A stretch of DNA of 64,000 nucleotides from Geomonas paludis (GCF_014193585.1 NZ_BLXY01000003.1:62001-126000), one strand, 5' to 3'. Positions 43,326 to 52,266 are shown, numbered from the stretch's first letter. Notes: generated by a model not told the origin, from the sequence alone. Numbers and translations: made by a program.

Positions 43326-43814
43326 ATGACGAAAAGACTTTTCGCCCCCGTGGCGGCCTTACTGCTCGTTTTGGTAGCTTCCACCGTCGTTCTCGCCCAG
43401 GATCTCGACACCCGCTACGGCAAGATCTCCATCGTCGCTTATGACCGCAACGGCAACCTCATCATGGACGACGGCACCAAGACGAACTACAAGAGGATCC
43501 AGTACCTGTTGAACGACAAGCTCATCCACGAAGAGGTGGACGAGTCTGTCGCCAAACCGGTCCCCGAACTGGTCCGGGTATTCCAGCAGAGCCAGTCCGA
43601 CGCCGTGCTGGTACTGACCGACACCGGCGAAACCACGGGCACCGGCGCCATCCGCTTCATCGACGTGACCGACGCGGGAGCCAAACTCTCCAACGTCTTC
43701 GCCGACTGCAAGGGGGAGCCCCGCTACTCCCGTAAGGGTGATGTGATCCGGGTCTTCTTCAAGGAGGCCAAGCCGCTCAAGGTCGCGACCTACAGCAACG
43801 GCTACATCCGCTAA
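43326..43814 (+). CDS. Exported protein of unknown function
   Basis: The 162-residue protein has a signal peptide (MTKRLFAPVAALLLVLVAST with cleavage after VLA). A single compact mixed alpha/beta region of about 140 residues follows, rich in Asp and Val, with DRNGNLIMDDGTKTNYKRIQ and RFIDVTDAGAKLSNVFADCK. No family is recognised. There is one cysteine. AAGGAGG precedes the ATG, and a terminator follows the stop, so it is a single-gene unit. A hairpin ACATGGG-AAAA-CCCGTGT lies 45 bases upstream at 43264-43281 and could affect expression. The region between htpG and this gene is AT-rich, unlike its neighbours. Confidence 0.75.
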   Translation: MTKRLFAPVAALLLVLVASTVVLAQDLDTRYGKISIVAYDRNGNLIMDDGTKTNYKRIQYLLNDKLIHEEVDESVAKPVPELVRVFQQSQSDAVLVLTDTGETTGTGAIRFIDVTDAGAKLSNVFADCKGEPRYSRKGDVIRVFFKEAKPLKVATYSNGYIR

Positions 43815-43835
43815 ATCCGCTGCACGAGAATTAAA

Positions 43836-43869
43836 AGAGGGGCGCCCTGCAAGAGCGCCCCTCTTTTTT
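43836..43869. terminator. Bidirectional terminator between the exported-protein gene and the hybrid kinase
   Basis: GAGGGGCGC-CCTGCAAGA-GCGCCCCTC is flanked by AAAA on the left and six T residues on the right, so it can serve both converging genes. Confidence 0.88.
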
Positions 43870-43880
43870 CGCCATCTGCT

Positions 43881-43912
43881 TACTCTTAATCTCAATCTCA
43901 GTCTTAATCTTG
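43881..43912. repeat. Family F repeat, single arm overlapping a gene end
   Basis: On the minus strand the kinase gene ends ...CAAGATTAA and continues as GACTGAGATTGAGATTAAGA. The TAA stop codon is the first hexamer of the repeat. Confidence 0.82.
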
Positions 43913-46156
43913 CCCCCCCAGCACCTCGGACAGCTTCCTGCTCATCTCCAGCACCTTGTACGGCTTCTGGATGAACCCGGAGAGTCCCGCACCGGCCAGC
44001 TTCAGGCTCACCTCCTGCTCGTTGTAACCGCTGGACATGATCACCTTGACGTCGGGTTTCAGGGCGCGCAGCTCCCGGAAGGTCTGCTCGCCATCCAGGT
44101 TGGGCATGGTCAGGTCGAGCAGGACGCAGACGATGTCATCCATCCCCGCCTTGAACAGTTCCACCGCTTCGCGGCCGTCGCTGGCCAGCATGACGTCGAA
44201 CCCCAGGGAACGGAGCATGTCGCTGCCGAGCACCCGGATGCTTTCCTCGTCATCGGCGAGCAGGACGGTGCCGCTGCCGTGCCACAGCTCCTGCGACTGA
44301 GGAGGCTCGGGGCAGTCGGCCGCGCCGGCGCTGCAGGGGAGCAGCAGTCTGAAGCTGCTCCCCTTCCCTTTCTCGCTGTAGACCTTGATGGCCCCCTTGT
44401 GCGCCCGCACGATACCGAGAACCGCGGCCATGCCCAGCCCTCGCCCGGTGAACTTGGTGGTGAAGAAGGGGTCGAAAATCTTGGGGATGATGTCGCGATC
44501 GATGCCGCAGCCGGTGTCGGAGACCTCGAGTACCACGTAGCACCCTTCCGGGAGCCGGTCGTCGATCCAGGATTCCGAGAGATAGGAGCGGTCGCACTGC
44601 ATGCTCCTGGTGCTGATGGAAATGAGACCGGTCCCCTCGTCCATCGCCTCCGAGGCGTTGATGACCAGGTTGAGGATCACCTGGCGCAGCTGGGTCGCGT
44701 CCCCGCTGATGGCCGGCAGGTCCGGGGCGAAGTTGTAGCGCAGCAGCGCCTTTTTGGAGATGGAGACCTCGAGCATGGAGCCCATGTCCTGCACGAGCCG
44801 GTTCAGGTCGAGCTTTTCGATGACGAAGTTGCCCCTGCCGGAGTAGGCGAGCATCTGGCGCGCCAGGTCAGCCGCCCGGGTGGCGGCCTGCTCGATCTGG
44901 ACCAGGTTCTCGGTGGCAGGGGAGTCGGGAGGGACCCGAAGCAAGGCGAGGTCGGCGTTGCCGAGCACCACCATGAGGATGTTGTTGAAGTCGTGCGCGA
45001 TGCCGCCCGCCAGCACGCCCAGGCTTTCCAGCTTCTGCACGTGCAGCATCTGGGCCTCGATCTGGCGTTTCTCCTCCTCGAGCCGTTTTCGCTCGGTCAT
45101 GTCGACCGAGATGAACATCAGGTGGTGGGTCCCCTCGACGTCAAAGCGGGACAGGAACACCTCAACCTGGAGATCCCTGCCGAAAGAGGTAGAGATGGCC
45201 ACCTCCATGTTGCGGGTCTGGCCGTCAGCCAGCACCCGCTCACCCAGTTCGTAGATGCCGGTTTCCTTGAAGGAGGCGATGCTCCTGAAGTTCTGGCTCA
45301 GCAGCCCTTCCACGGTACCGCCGACCATGCCTGCGATGGAGTGGTTCGCCTTGACGCAGGCGCCGGTCTCGCCGTCGTAGACCAGGATGCCGGTAGGCGA
45401 CGAGGCCAGCAGCGATTCCAACATGGCCAGGGCGCGGTCGCGCGCCTCCTCGACCCTCTTTCTCTCGGTTATGTTCTCGTACACGCCGAGGACGCCCACC
45501 ACGGCGCCGCTGTCGTCGCAGAGGGGAACCTTGGTGGTGTCGACCCAGTGACGGTCACCGCTGGCCTGGAGCTGCTGTTCGATGATGTGGTATTTCGGGG
45601 TGTTGCTGTCCATGACGCTACGGTCATCGGCCCGGTAGGCGTCGCTCTCTTCCTGCAGCCAGGGCAGGTCGTAGTCGCTCTTGCCGCGGATCAGCTCGGT
45701 CCGGTCCAGGCCGGCCCCCCGTGCGAAGACCATGTTGCATCCCTCGTAGACGCTGTTTCGGTCCTTCCAGAAGACGAACTGCGGGATGGTGTCGATGATC
45801 TGCGCCAGCATGTTGCGCCCCTGCCGCAGTTCCTCCTCGACCCGCTCCCGTTCCACGAGTTCCTGTTTCAACTGCTCGTTGGCCTGGTGCAGTTCCTCGG
45901 TTCTCTCGGCTACCCTCTGTTCGAGCTCTTCCTTGGCCCGCCGCAGTTCCTCCTCGACCTGGGCCTGCTTGCGGGCCTTCACCTGGAGAGCTTTGCCCAG
46001 TACCAAGGCAAAAAGCGCGAAGAGGGCCACTACCACGGCCAATTGCAGCCAGTCGCCCTGCCAGTGGAATCCCCCGGGCGCCGCCACGGCGGCAAAGCCC
46101 GGGGACAGGCGCCGGCTGCAGGAACTTCCGGGGATGGTTTGTGTGAGGTGCGGCAT
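43904..46156 (-). CDS. Membrane-bound hybrid histidine kinase (TM-coiled coil-PAS-PAS-HisKA-HATPase-REC)
   Basis: The 750-residue kinase has one hydrophobic helix at about 38-55, a charged coiled coil at 60-115, PAS domains at about 118-235 and 243-355, and HisKA with His388 in [13 protein letters not shown]. The HATPase has NLVINASEAMDEG, DTGCGIDRDI and a GRGLGMAAVLGI lid. The C-terminal receiver has LLDLTMPNLDGEQ. The G2-like box GRGLGMA is the variant common to HDFNN kinases. The ATG at 46156 has AGGAGAG upstream; earlier starts lack one. No cognate regulator is adjacent apart from the MshEN-REC gene upstream. Confidence 0.9.
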   Translation of the reverse strand: MPHLTQTIPGSSCSRRLSPGFAAVAAPGGFHWQGDWLQLAVVVALFALFALVLGKALQVKARKQAQVEEELRRAKEELEQRVAERTEELHQANEQLKQELVERERVEEELRQGRNMLAQIIDTIPQFVFWKDRNSVYEGCNMVFARGAGLDRTELIRGKSDYDLPWLQEESDAYRADDRSVMDSNTPKYHIIEQQLQASGDRHWVDTTKVPLCDDSGAVVGVLGVYENITERKRVEEARDRALAMLESLLASSPTGILVYDGETGACVKANHSIAGMVGGTVEGLLSQNFRSIASFKETGIYELGERVLADGQTRNMEVAISTSFGRDLQVEVFLSRFDVEGTHHLMFISVDMTERKRLEEEKRQIEAQMLHVQKLESLGVLAGGIAHDFNNILMVVLGNADLALLRVPPDSPATENLVQIEQAATRAADLARQMLAYSGRGNFVIEKLDLNRLVQDMGSMLEVSISKKALLRYNFAPDLPAISGDATQLRQVILNLVINASEAMDEGTGLISISTRSMQCDRSYLSESWIDDRLPEGCYVVLEVSDTGCGIDRDIIPKIFDPFFTTKFTGRGLGMAAVLGIVRAHKGAIKVYSEKGKGSSFRLLLPCSAGAADCPEPPQSQELWHGSGTVLLADDEESIRVLGSDMLRSLGFDVMLASDGREAVELFKAGMDDIVCVLLDLTMPNLDGEQTFRELRALKPDVKVIMSSGYNEQEVSLKLAGAGLSGFIQKPYKVLEMSRKLSEVLGGQD

Positions 46157-46324
46157 CTGCTCTCCTACTGCCAGCGGGCGGCCCTGCGAGACGAGCCGGC
46201 GCGGCGGGTGCAGCATCGATGAGGGATGGTGCTGGGTTGGATTTCTTTTCGGCAAGGACCACTGGCTTCATTAGGGAAAAACGGTGTCGCGGGCGCGGAG
46301 GGAGGAAATGACGGCATCGGCGCT

Positions 46325-46350
46325 GGGCGAATGGTTATTCGCCCCTACGG
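46325..46350. repeat. Family E repeat, half element
   Basis: GGGCGAATGGTTATTCGCCC followed by CTACGG, preceded by ATCGGCGCT as in the full copy at 25802-25913. Confidence 0.75.
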
Positions 46351-46387
46351 TGGTGGCAACGGCCGCCCGCCCCGGTGTTTGAAAGTT

Positions 46388-47266
46388 TCAGGCGGTCTTG
46401 CCGTAGAGGGCTTCCCTGCTGGCGAAAGCGCGCTTGACCCTGGTGAGGAGGCCGATCTCCTTGACCGGCTTCAGTACGAAATCGAAGAACCCCTTTTCCA
46501 GGGCCTCCTTCTCCTCGTCGGGAGTGGCCGCGGCAGTCATCAGGATCACGGGCATGTAGCGGAACTCGGGGATGTTCTTGATGGCGAACAGGAACTCGTA
46601 CCCCCCCAGTTTGGGCATGACCTTGTCGGTGATCACCAGCTTGGGCTTCAGGGTGAAGATCTTGCTGAAGGCGTCCATGCCGTCTATGGCGGTCTCCACG
46701 GCGTACCCCTGGCGGGTGAGGATCTTGGCCACCATCTCGCGGGAGAGTTGATCGTCCTCGACCAGCAGGATCGACTTGCTGGCGGGGCCGGCGATGGTCT
46801 GCCCGAGGTAGTGGCGCGCTATGGCCCGGTTGATCTCGAGGCGCGTGGAGACGTAGAGCACCAGCTTCACGTTGTGCTGGGCCGCGATGGAGGCAAAAAG
46901 GTCGTCGGTGGTCGGGTCGGCCACGGCCAGTCCCAGGCGGCCGTCGTCGAGCTTGAGCGGGAAGATGCTGTGCTTTACCGCCATCTCCATCGGGATCAGC
47001 TTGAGCACGTTGGCGGGATAGCTGTACTTGGCGAAATCGACGATCTTCCGGACCCGGTACTGTATGGCGAGCGCCTCGGCGAGTTCCTCCGGGGTGACCA
47101 GGCCGATCACCTCGAGCAGTTCGCCCAGGCGGATGTTCTTGCTCTTGGCGTGGGCGATCAGGCGGTCGACGGAGGCCCGGGTCAACAGGCCGCGCTCGAC
47201 GAAGATCTCGCCAAGGGGTTTGCGGGTGGCTTGCGGTGCGGCAATCGGTTTAATATCTGCGGTCAT
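46388..47266 (-). CDS. MshEN (GspE N-terminal)-type domain fused to a receiver domain
   Basis: The 292-residue protein joins a GspE/PilB N-terminal domain (about 1-155) to a CheY-like receiver (about 165-285, Asp214 in LVITDKVMPKLGG, Lys in FVLKPVKE). The N-terminal part has two consecutive copies of the MshEN-like pattern: PLGEIFVERGLLTRASVDRL, then RLGELLEVIGLVTPEELAEA followed by LAIQ. In MshE and related proteins this doublet binds cyclic di-GMP. It has no ATPase domain. It may link phosphorelay signals and c-di-GMP without being a secretion motor; that is inference. The ATG has AGGAGAAGG upstream. It lies upstream of, and co-oriented with, the hybrid kinase. Confidence 0.85.
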   Translation of the reverse strand: MTADIKPIAAPQATRKPLGEIFVERGLLTRASVDRLIAHAKSKNIRLGELLEVIGLVTPEELAEALAIQYRVRKIVDFAKYSYPANVLKLIPMEMAVKHSIFPLKLDDGRLGLAVADPTTDDLFASIAAQHNVKLVLYVSTRLEINRAIARHYLGQTIAGPASKSILLVEDDQLSREMVAKILTRQGYAVETAIDGMDAFSKIFTLKPKLVITDKVMPKLGGYEFLFAIKNIPEFRYMPVILMTAAATPDEEKEALEKGFFDFVLKPVKEIGLLTRVKRAFASREALYGKTA

Positions 47267-47441
47267 GCGATCCTTCTCCTGCGGACGGTGCTGCCAGCCG
47301 CGGTTGCTGCTCGTTCTTCGGGTAAATAGCAGCCGCCGACGCTGTAGCGAGCAGGTGCGGCGACGATGCGCGAAGCACAATAATGTGAGCGGAACAGGTT
47401 GAAAGTCAATGACTTTATCGGCAGGACCGGCGAAAAGATGA

Positions 47442-48089
47442 TCAGGAAATGATCATCTCGTCGGAGAGCTCGTTGCGATCGTCATCGCGGCGCGGGAAAT
47501 GGCGCTGCAGCTCGTTGCCGCAGGCCTCAACCACCTCGCAGACCGCCTGCGCACCGCGCCCCTCGCGCAGGCCCTGGGCGAGCCGCTCGGCAAGAGTCTT
47601 CCAGTACCCCGGCGGAATCTTCTCATTGATGCCACGGTCGCCCACGATCCAGACCTTGCGTTCCAAAAGGGAGATGAAGATCAGTATCCCGGTCTCCATG
47701 CGGGTCCGGTACAGCCCCTGCTGGTAGAAGGCGACCAGCGCCCGTTCGCTGACCGCCTCGGCCAGCCGCCTGGGTCCCACGAAGGAGAGCTTCAGGCGCG
47801 GGAAGCGGCGCAAAAAGAGGAGTACCGGATAATAGAGCAGGACGACGACGGGGATGTAGGTCCAGATGGTGACGTGGTGCAAAAGCACGGCGACCACCAC
47901 CCCGACGAATCCCGAGAGGAGCAGCGCCCCCAGCGCCTCGGCCTCGCGATAACGGTCGCTCTCGGAGACCACCATGGTGGCGATCTCGCCGCTGGAGCGC
48001 GCCTCGGCGCGGGCCACCGCCTGCTTGATGGCCTCCTTGTCGGCCTGGCTGAAGAAATCGTCAGCTATGGAATTGTGCGAAAGGTCCAT
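47442..48089 (-). CDS. TPM-domain membrane protein
   Basis: The 215-residue protein has a TPM (DUF477) domain, recognised by AVARAEARSSGEIATMVVSE near residue 25 and WIVGDRGINEKIPPGYWKTL near 150. A pair of membrane helices at about 55-90 interrupts it. TPM proteins include plant photosystem II repair factors and bacterial proteins of unclear role. The gene abuts the next TPM gene with no gap and follows LemA. The three genes lemA-TPM-TPM form a widespread set linked to envelope integrity. Confidence 0.88.
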   Translation of the reverse strand: MDLSHNSIADDFFSQADKEAIKQAVARAEARSSGEIATMVVSESDRYREAEALGALLLSGFVGVVVAVLLHHVTIWTYIPVVVLLYYPVLLFLRRFPRLKLSFVGPRRLAEAVSERALVAFYQQGLYRTRMETGILIFISLLERKVWIVGDRGINEKIPPGYWKTLAERLAQGLREGRGAQAVCEVVEACGNELQRHFPRRDDDRNELSDEMIIS

Positions 48090-48962
48090 TTACCAGTCTC
48101 CCGAAGCGCCGCCGCCGCCGAAGTCGCCCCCACCGCCGGAGAAGCCGCCTCCGCCCCCGCCGCCAAAACCGCCGAAGCCGCCACCCCCGCCGTAGCCGCC
48201 GAAGAAGGGGGGGCCTCCCATGAAGCCGCCGCGCCCTCCCGAGGAGAAGAGGAAGGCGATGAAGAGGCCGGCCAGGAAGCCGACCACCGCCAGCGCTCCC
48301 AGCAGGAGCAGCGAGACCCCGGAGAAGGAGATAAAGGCGGCAACGGGGAGGCCGATGGCTCCGGCAACCCCGCCCAGGAAGCGCGAGATGCCACCCAGGA
48401 AGACCGAGGCGACCAGGACGAAGAGAAGCAGCGTCAGTATCGGTGGCGCCCCCTTCTTGCCATGGCGCAGGTCGGTGGCCTGCGCCTGGTACTCGCCGCG
48501 CACCGTCGCCATGATGGCGTCCACGCCGCGGGAAATGCCGATGTCGAACTCACCGCGCTTGAAGGCGGGGGTGATCTCGTTGCGGATGATGCGTCCGGAC
48601 ATGAGGTCGGTCAGCTTCCCTTCCAGCCCCCGCCCGACTTCGATACGGATCTTGCGGTCGTTTTTGACCACCAGCAGCAGCGCGCCGTTGTCCTTCCCCT
48701 TCTGCCCCAGCTGCCACTTCTCCACCACCTTGATGGAATACTGCTCCAGCACCTCACCCTCCAGGCTCGGGATGGTGAGGATCACGATCTGGGTCGAGTC
48801 GCTAGCCTCGAAGGCGGTCAGCTCCGATTCCAGCTGCTGCGCCATTTGCGGCGAAAGCATCGAGGCGTAGTCGTTCACGTGGCTGCGCAGCGGCGGCACC
48901 TCCGCCGCCGCGCAGACCTGGACCGTCAGCAAGAATATGAGGAGCAAAAACAGCTTTTTCAT
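48090..48962 (-). CDS. TPM-domain protein with Gly-rich C-terminal tail (YgcG-like)
   Basis: The 290-residue protein has a signal peptide (MKKLFLLLIFLLTVQVCAAA) and a periplasmic TPM domain at about 25-165 (VNDYASMLSPQMAQQLESEL, then DNGALLLVVKNDRKIRIEVG). Two or three membrane helices follow at about 175-235. A glycine-rich tail of about 50 residues ends FGGGGASGDW. The tail is low-complexity, with runs of Gly and Phe. It directly precedes the second TPM gene; the start of one touches the stop of the other. Confidence 0.9.
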   Translation of the reverse strand: MKKLFLLLIFLLTVQVCAAAEVPPLRSHVNDYASMLSPQMAQQLESELTAFEASDSTQIVILTIPSLEGEVLEQYSIKVVEKWQLGQKGKDNGALLLVVKNDRKIRIEVGRGLEGKLTDLMSGRIIRNEITPAFKRGEFDIGISRGVDAIMATVRGEYQAQATDLRHGKKGAPPILTLLLFVLVASVFLGGISRFLGGVAGAIGLPVAAFISFSGVSLLLLGALAVVGFLAGLFIAFLFSSGGRGGFMGGPPFFGGYGGGGGFGGFGGGGGGGFSGGGGDFGGGGASGDW

Positions 48963-48976
48963 GGGCGCCTCAAAGG

Positions 48977-49073
48977 CAGATTAAGATTGAGATTAAGATT
49001 GAGATAAAGAGAAAGACACAGAAACTACGACGACCTAAGTCTTGGACTTAATCTCTATCTTAGTCTTAATCTG
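48977..49073. repeat. Family F repeat, two inverted arms
   Basis: The left end is GGCAGATTAAGATTGAGATT and the right end is CTCTATCTTAGTCTTAATCTG. It fills the gap between lemA and the first TPM gene and starts four bases after the lemA stop codon, inside what appears to be one operon. Confidence 0.87.
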
Positions 49074-49077
49074 TTTT

Positions 49078-49662
49078 TCAGAACTTGATCTTGGGCGCCA
49101 CCTTGGCCCCCTCTTCCGCCTTGAACGGCTCCTTGCGCTGCAGGTGCAGCATCATGGAGTTGGTGAGCGAGTTCGGGAAGGTCCTGATGGTGGTGTTGAA
49201 ATCCTGCACCGCCTGGTTGTAGCGCACGCGCGCCACGTTGATCCGGTTCTCGGTCCCCTCCAGCTGGTTCTGCAGGTCCATGAAGTTCTGGTTGGCCTTC
49301 AGGTCCGGGTAGCGCTCGACCACGACCATGAGGCGGGACAGCGCACCGCTCAACTGGGACTGGGCCGCCTGGAAGTTCTGCATGGTCTTGGGATCGTTGA
49401 CGGCGTCCTTGGAAACCTGCATGGAGCCCACCTTGGCGCGGGCCTCGGTGACCGCCTTCAGGGTATCGGCCTCGTGCTTGGCGTACCCTTTGACGACCTC
49501 GACCAGGTTGGGCACCAGGTCGGCGCGGCGCTGGTAGGAAGCCTCTACATCGCCCCAGGCGGCGAAGACGGCCTCTTCTTTCGCCTGCATGGTGTTATAG
49601 CCGCAGCCGGAAAGTGCGGCAAGGGTGAACAGCGACAGCAAAAGTAACGTCAGGCGTTTCAT
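49078..49662 (-). CDS. lemA: LemA family lipoprotein
   Basis: The 194-residue protein has a lipoprotein signal ([20 protein letters not shown], lipobox LSGC), then a helical LemA core with [20 protein letters not shown] and the [20 protein letters not shown] signature near residue 48. [20 protein letters not shown] lies near 150. The C-terminal segment is [10 protein letters not shown]. The ATG at 49662 has AAGGAGGATC upstream. LemA and TPM proteins occur together in many bacteria; the molecular function is unknown. Confidence 0.93.
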   Translation of the reverse strand: MKRLTLLLLSLFTLAALSGCGYNTMQAKEEAVFAAWGDVEASYQRRADLVPNLVEVVKGYAKHEADTLKAVTEARAKVGSMQVSKDAVNDPKTMQNFQAAQSQLSGALSRLMVVVERYPDLKANQNFMDLQNQLEGTENRINVARVRYNQAVQDFNTTIRTFPNSLTNSMMLHLQRKEPFKAEEGAKVAPKIKF

Positions 49663-49949
49663 GATGTGATCCTCCTTGAATGGCATGAGCACAATAATAA
49701 TCATCAAGCTGCCAAATGTCACCTGTTGAGAGCCGAAAAATGCATGTAATTTCAAGGAACAGTCAGTTGTCGTCCTGCTGAGAGAAGAAGAGTGCCAGAT
49801 AGAGAGGAAAAAACGGGTGACCGGGAGGCACAGATCAGCGAGCGTGCACCCTCTGTAGGGGCGAATAACCATTCGCCCAGCGCCGGCGCCAGCACGTAAT
49901 GGCAGCTTCGACAGCTGATTACTGCCGCCGGCGACAGAGTGTCAGAGCC
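49663..49949. other. Gap between the glycosidase-like gene and lemA, with family E half element
   Basis: No gene is supported. CTGTAGGGGCGAATAACCAT with TCGCCCAGCGCCGG at 49852-49885 is a family E half element. The AT-richer part at 49690-49760 probably holds the lemA promoter, but no clear boxes were found. Confidence 0.5.
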
Positions 49950-51176
49950 TCAGCCTTGGGGGAAGATCCTGGTATTGTCGGCGAGGACGCGGAAGGCAAG
50001 CAGATACATGGCGGCGTTCCAGGACTGCCTGGGCATCCCCATCGGCTCGCCCGTCTGTCCTTGAAACCACTCGTTGAACTCCCAGCCGTTAACCTTGCAG
50101 CTGAGCGCCATTTTTGCCAGCTCGGCGCGGGCCAGGGTGCGCTCGCCAAGCATCGCCAGCAGGATGACCCAGAAGCCCCCCACGAAGGGCCAGGCCCCGC
50201 CGTTGTGGTACTGCCAGGGAAGGTTCTGCCGGTGACGCTGCATGTACGGCCGCCAGCGCGGCGAGCCGACCTCGATTGGGATACCCACCACGCGCACCGG
50301 GTGCGGGTCGTTGGCGCTGAGCGCCGTGACGCCCGCCACCATCTTGCAGGCCTCGGAAGCGGTCCCAAGGCCGGTAAGGTAGGCGAGGATGTTGCCGAAG
50401 ATGTCGATCTCCTCCCCCCAGAAGGAGAAGTTGACGTAGCTCAACAGGAAAGGTTCCGGGCGGCAGCTGTTACGGACGTAGTGGCGCATGAGCCGAACCC
50501 GCTTCTGGTCCGGCACCGCGTTGTCGAAGGGGTTGAAGAGAAGCCGGGCAAAGCGCTGGGTCTCTGTGGCCGTGGGAAGATCATAGAGCCGCTTGGCCCA
50601 GTACCAGATGGCGTTGCTGTAGAGAACGAAGCCGCTTCTGGGCATGATGTCGGCCCAGTCGGAACAGTCGTTTTGCTGCAGCAGGAACCATCCCTGGTGT
50701 TCCTGGCATTCCAGCCAGTTCAGCGCGCGCACCACGTTGGCGGAGAGCCGCGTTGCCAGGTCGAGGTGCGGCGCCACCCGGTCTACGAAGTGGACGGCTA
50801 TCAGCCACCAGATGGTCGCGTCAACGCAGCCTGCGTACCAGAAGTCGACCTCGGCCAACTCCGGCTTGACGAACTTCGGGATCTGGCCGTTGCGGGCCTG
50901 GTGCCGCGCCAGGGTGAGCAGACCGGCCTCGGCCGACTGAAGCAGCTCCGCATCGCCGGAAAGGGCCATGCCGAGCGCGCAGATGGCGGCGTCGCGGCCG
51001 AAGATGGAGTCGTAGTTGCGACCGGACGACTTGGGGTTGCGCGCCGAGGCGAGCACGCCGGCCGGAGTCGAATTTTCCCGCAGCAGGCGCAGGGCTTCCC
51101 GGTAACACTCCGCCAGCAGGAAGTCCTCCCCCTCCCGCGCCGCCGCCGGCACTGTATCGCGGTGAACGGTAGTCAC
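49950..51176 (-). CDS. (alpha/alpha)6-barrel glycoside hydrolase, GH100 / amylo-alpha-1,6-glucosidase-like
   Basis: The 408-residue protein has the pattern of six-hairpin glycosidases: YDSIFGRDAAICALGMALSG near residue 57, VDFWYAGCVDATIWWLIAVH near 110, NDCSDWADIMPRSGFVLYSN near 168 and WQYHNGGAWPFVGGFW near 332. The DCSDWAD...G and HNGG...P segments recall GH100 invertases and glycogen-debranching enzymes. Asp or Glu catalytic residues probably lie in the DWAD and EFNEWFQG segments. The substrate is unknown; a sucrose-like or alpha-1,6 glucan is possible. The GTG start overlaps the upstream phosphoesterase stop (GTGA). Confidence 0.7.
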   Translation of the reverse strand: MTTVHRDTVPAAAREGEDFLLAECYREALRLLRENSTPAGVLASARNPKSSGRNYDSIFGRDAAICALGMALSGDAELLQSAEAGLLTLARHQARNGQIPKFVKPELAEVDFWYAGCVDATIWWLIAVHFVDRVAPHLDLATRLSANVVRALNWLECQEHQGWFLLQQNDCSDWADIMPRSGFVLYSNAIWYWAKRLYDLPTATETQRFARLLFNPFDNAVPDQKRVRLMRHYVRNSCRPEPFLLSYVNFSFWGEEIDIFGNILAYLTGLGTASEACKMVAGVTALSANDPHPVRVVGIPIEVGSPRWRPYMQRHRQNLPWQYHNGGAWPFVGGFWVILLAMLGERTLARAELAKMALSCKVNGWEFNEWFQGQTGEPMGMPRQSWNAAMYLLAFRVLADNTRIFPQG

Positions 51177-52003
51177 TTGAGTTGCACCATCTGGAAACTC
51201 GCCTGCCCCTTCCTGACCCTGACCACGAGGATGTGGTTGACCCTTTCGCCGTGACGGCTCATCCAGACCAGGGGGGCGCCGGCGCCGCCGGAAATGAAGG
51301 CGGGCACGCCACCGAAGACGCTGGCATCGTAGAGATGGGAGTGGGCGAAGAAGAGGCCGCGCACGGTGGGCGCCGCGGCTACCATCTGCTCCAGCTCGGC
51401 GGCCCCCTTGGTGAAGGTATGGCCGCGCCAGCGCTTGGTTTCGGGGGGGACGTGCATGGCCACGAAGGTGGCGCCGGGGGCGGATGCCAGTTCGCGCTTG
51501 AGGTAATCGAGATCCGTGGAGTGGAGCCTGTTCTGCGAGTTGTCCAGGGCCACCACCTTCAACCCGAGGCGGGGTACGGCAGCGGTAAAGCGCGGCGGAC
51601 CGATGGTTTTTTCGAAAACCTTGGGATTCTCGTGGTTGCCGAGCACCACGAAGACCGGGATGCCGGGGGCGTTTTTCTCAAGCAGGGTGAGGAAGTTGGC
51701 CGTCTCCTCCTCCCCACCCTCGGTGGAATAGTCCCCGCCGTGCAGGATGAAGAGCGGGTTGAAACCGGCGGCGGTACGCAGCGCCTTCTTGAAGACGGCG
51801 TCGTTGGATCGGCTGTCCCCCATGACCACGAAGCAGTAATCGTCGGCCTGGGTGTGACGGGCTTTCTCTTCAAGCTGCGTCGAGGAGCGCTGGAACAGGG
51901 TATCGGCGTAGGAGACAGAGGTCAGCAGAAGCAGGCAAAGCAGGAACAGGAGGCCGACATGCGGCCCCCTGCCCGGGGTGAAGGATTTAGCTGTTGACGA
52001 CAT
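51173..52003 (-). CDS. Exported calcineurin-like metallophosphoesterase
   Basis: The 276-residue protein has a signal peptide (about residues 1-33, ending SVSYA). The metal-binding motifs of the family are all present: VVMGDSRSND near 55, LHGGDYS near 84, LGNHEN near 120, AMHVPP near 180 and FAHSHLYD near 220. It probably hydrolyses a phosphoester in the periplasm. The ATG at 52003 lies inside the end of a Cys-rich 56-codon frame (14-bp overlap plus stop) and has no strong ribosome site, which fits translational coupling. The 3' end is coupled to the glycosidase-like gene. Confidence 0.87.
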   Translation of the reverse strand: MSSTAKSFTPGRGPHVGLLFLLCLLLLTSVSYADTLFQRSSTQLEEKARHTQADDYCFVVMGDSRSNDAVFKKALRTAAGFNPLFILHGGDYSTEGGEEETANFLTLLEKNAPGIPVFVVLGNHENPKVFEKTIGPPRFTAAVPRLGLKVVALDNSQNRLHSTDLDYLKRELASAPGATFVAMHVPPETKRWRGHTFTKGAAELEQMVAAAPTVRGLFFAHSHLYDASVFGGVPAFISGGAGAPLVWMSRHGERVNHILVVRVRKGQASFQMVQLK

Positions 52004-52157
52004 ACCGCTTGTTGCTCTCGATGCAGAGCTTGCACAATTTCTCAATGCTGGCTACCTGGCTGTCAGTGAGTCCGGTTGTGTCGGGCAGAAAAAAGGTGCG
52101 GCAATCACAACAACAGCAGAGCATACCAAGGTCGAGTCCGAGATCCCCATCAAGCAT
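51987..52157 (-). CDS. Small Cys-rich protein, putative zinc ribbon
   Basis: The 56-codon frame starts MLDGDLGLDLGMLCCCCDCR, continues TFFLPDTTGLTDSQVASIEK and ends LCKLCIESNKRYVVNS. Two CxxC-like pairs (CCDC and CKLC) are separated by about 25 residues, as in small zinc ribbons. An internal ATG at 52124 would give 45 residues. The stop codon overlaps the start of the metallophosphoesterase gene by 17 bases. This frame is the only one that explains the 260-bp gap on that side. No family is recognised; it is a prediction from the reading frame, the Cys spacing and the overlap. Confidence 0.55.
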   Translation of the reverse strand: MLDGDLGLDLGMLCCCCDCRTFFLPDTTGLTDSQVASIEKLCKLCIESNKRYVVNS

Positions 52158-52266
52158 CACTGCGCCCCCAACATAGATTTGGATGAGCTAATGTTGCAGC
52201 ATGCTATCACAGAAACCGACAGCAGGCAACATCTTTGAGACAGTGAAAAATGACCGGATAGTGAAG

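Noticed and set aside
43910-46222. Very long open frame on the plus strand opposite the hybrid kinase, with similar long frames opposite secD, serA and modB
   Set aside because: These antisense frames arise from high GC at third codon positions. Their translations are low-complexity with no family motif, while the opposite strand carries complete conserved domains.
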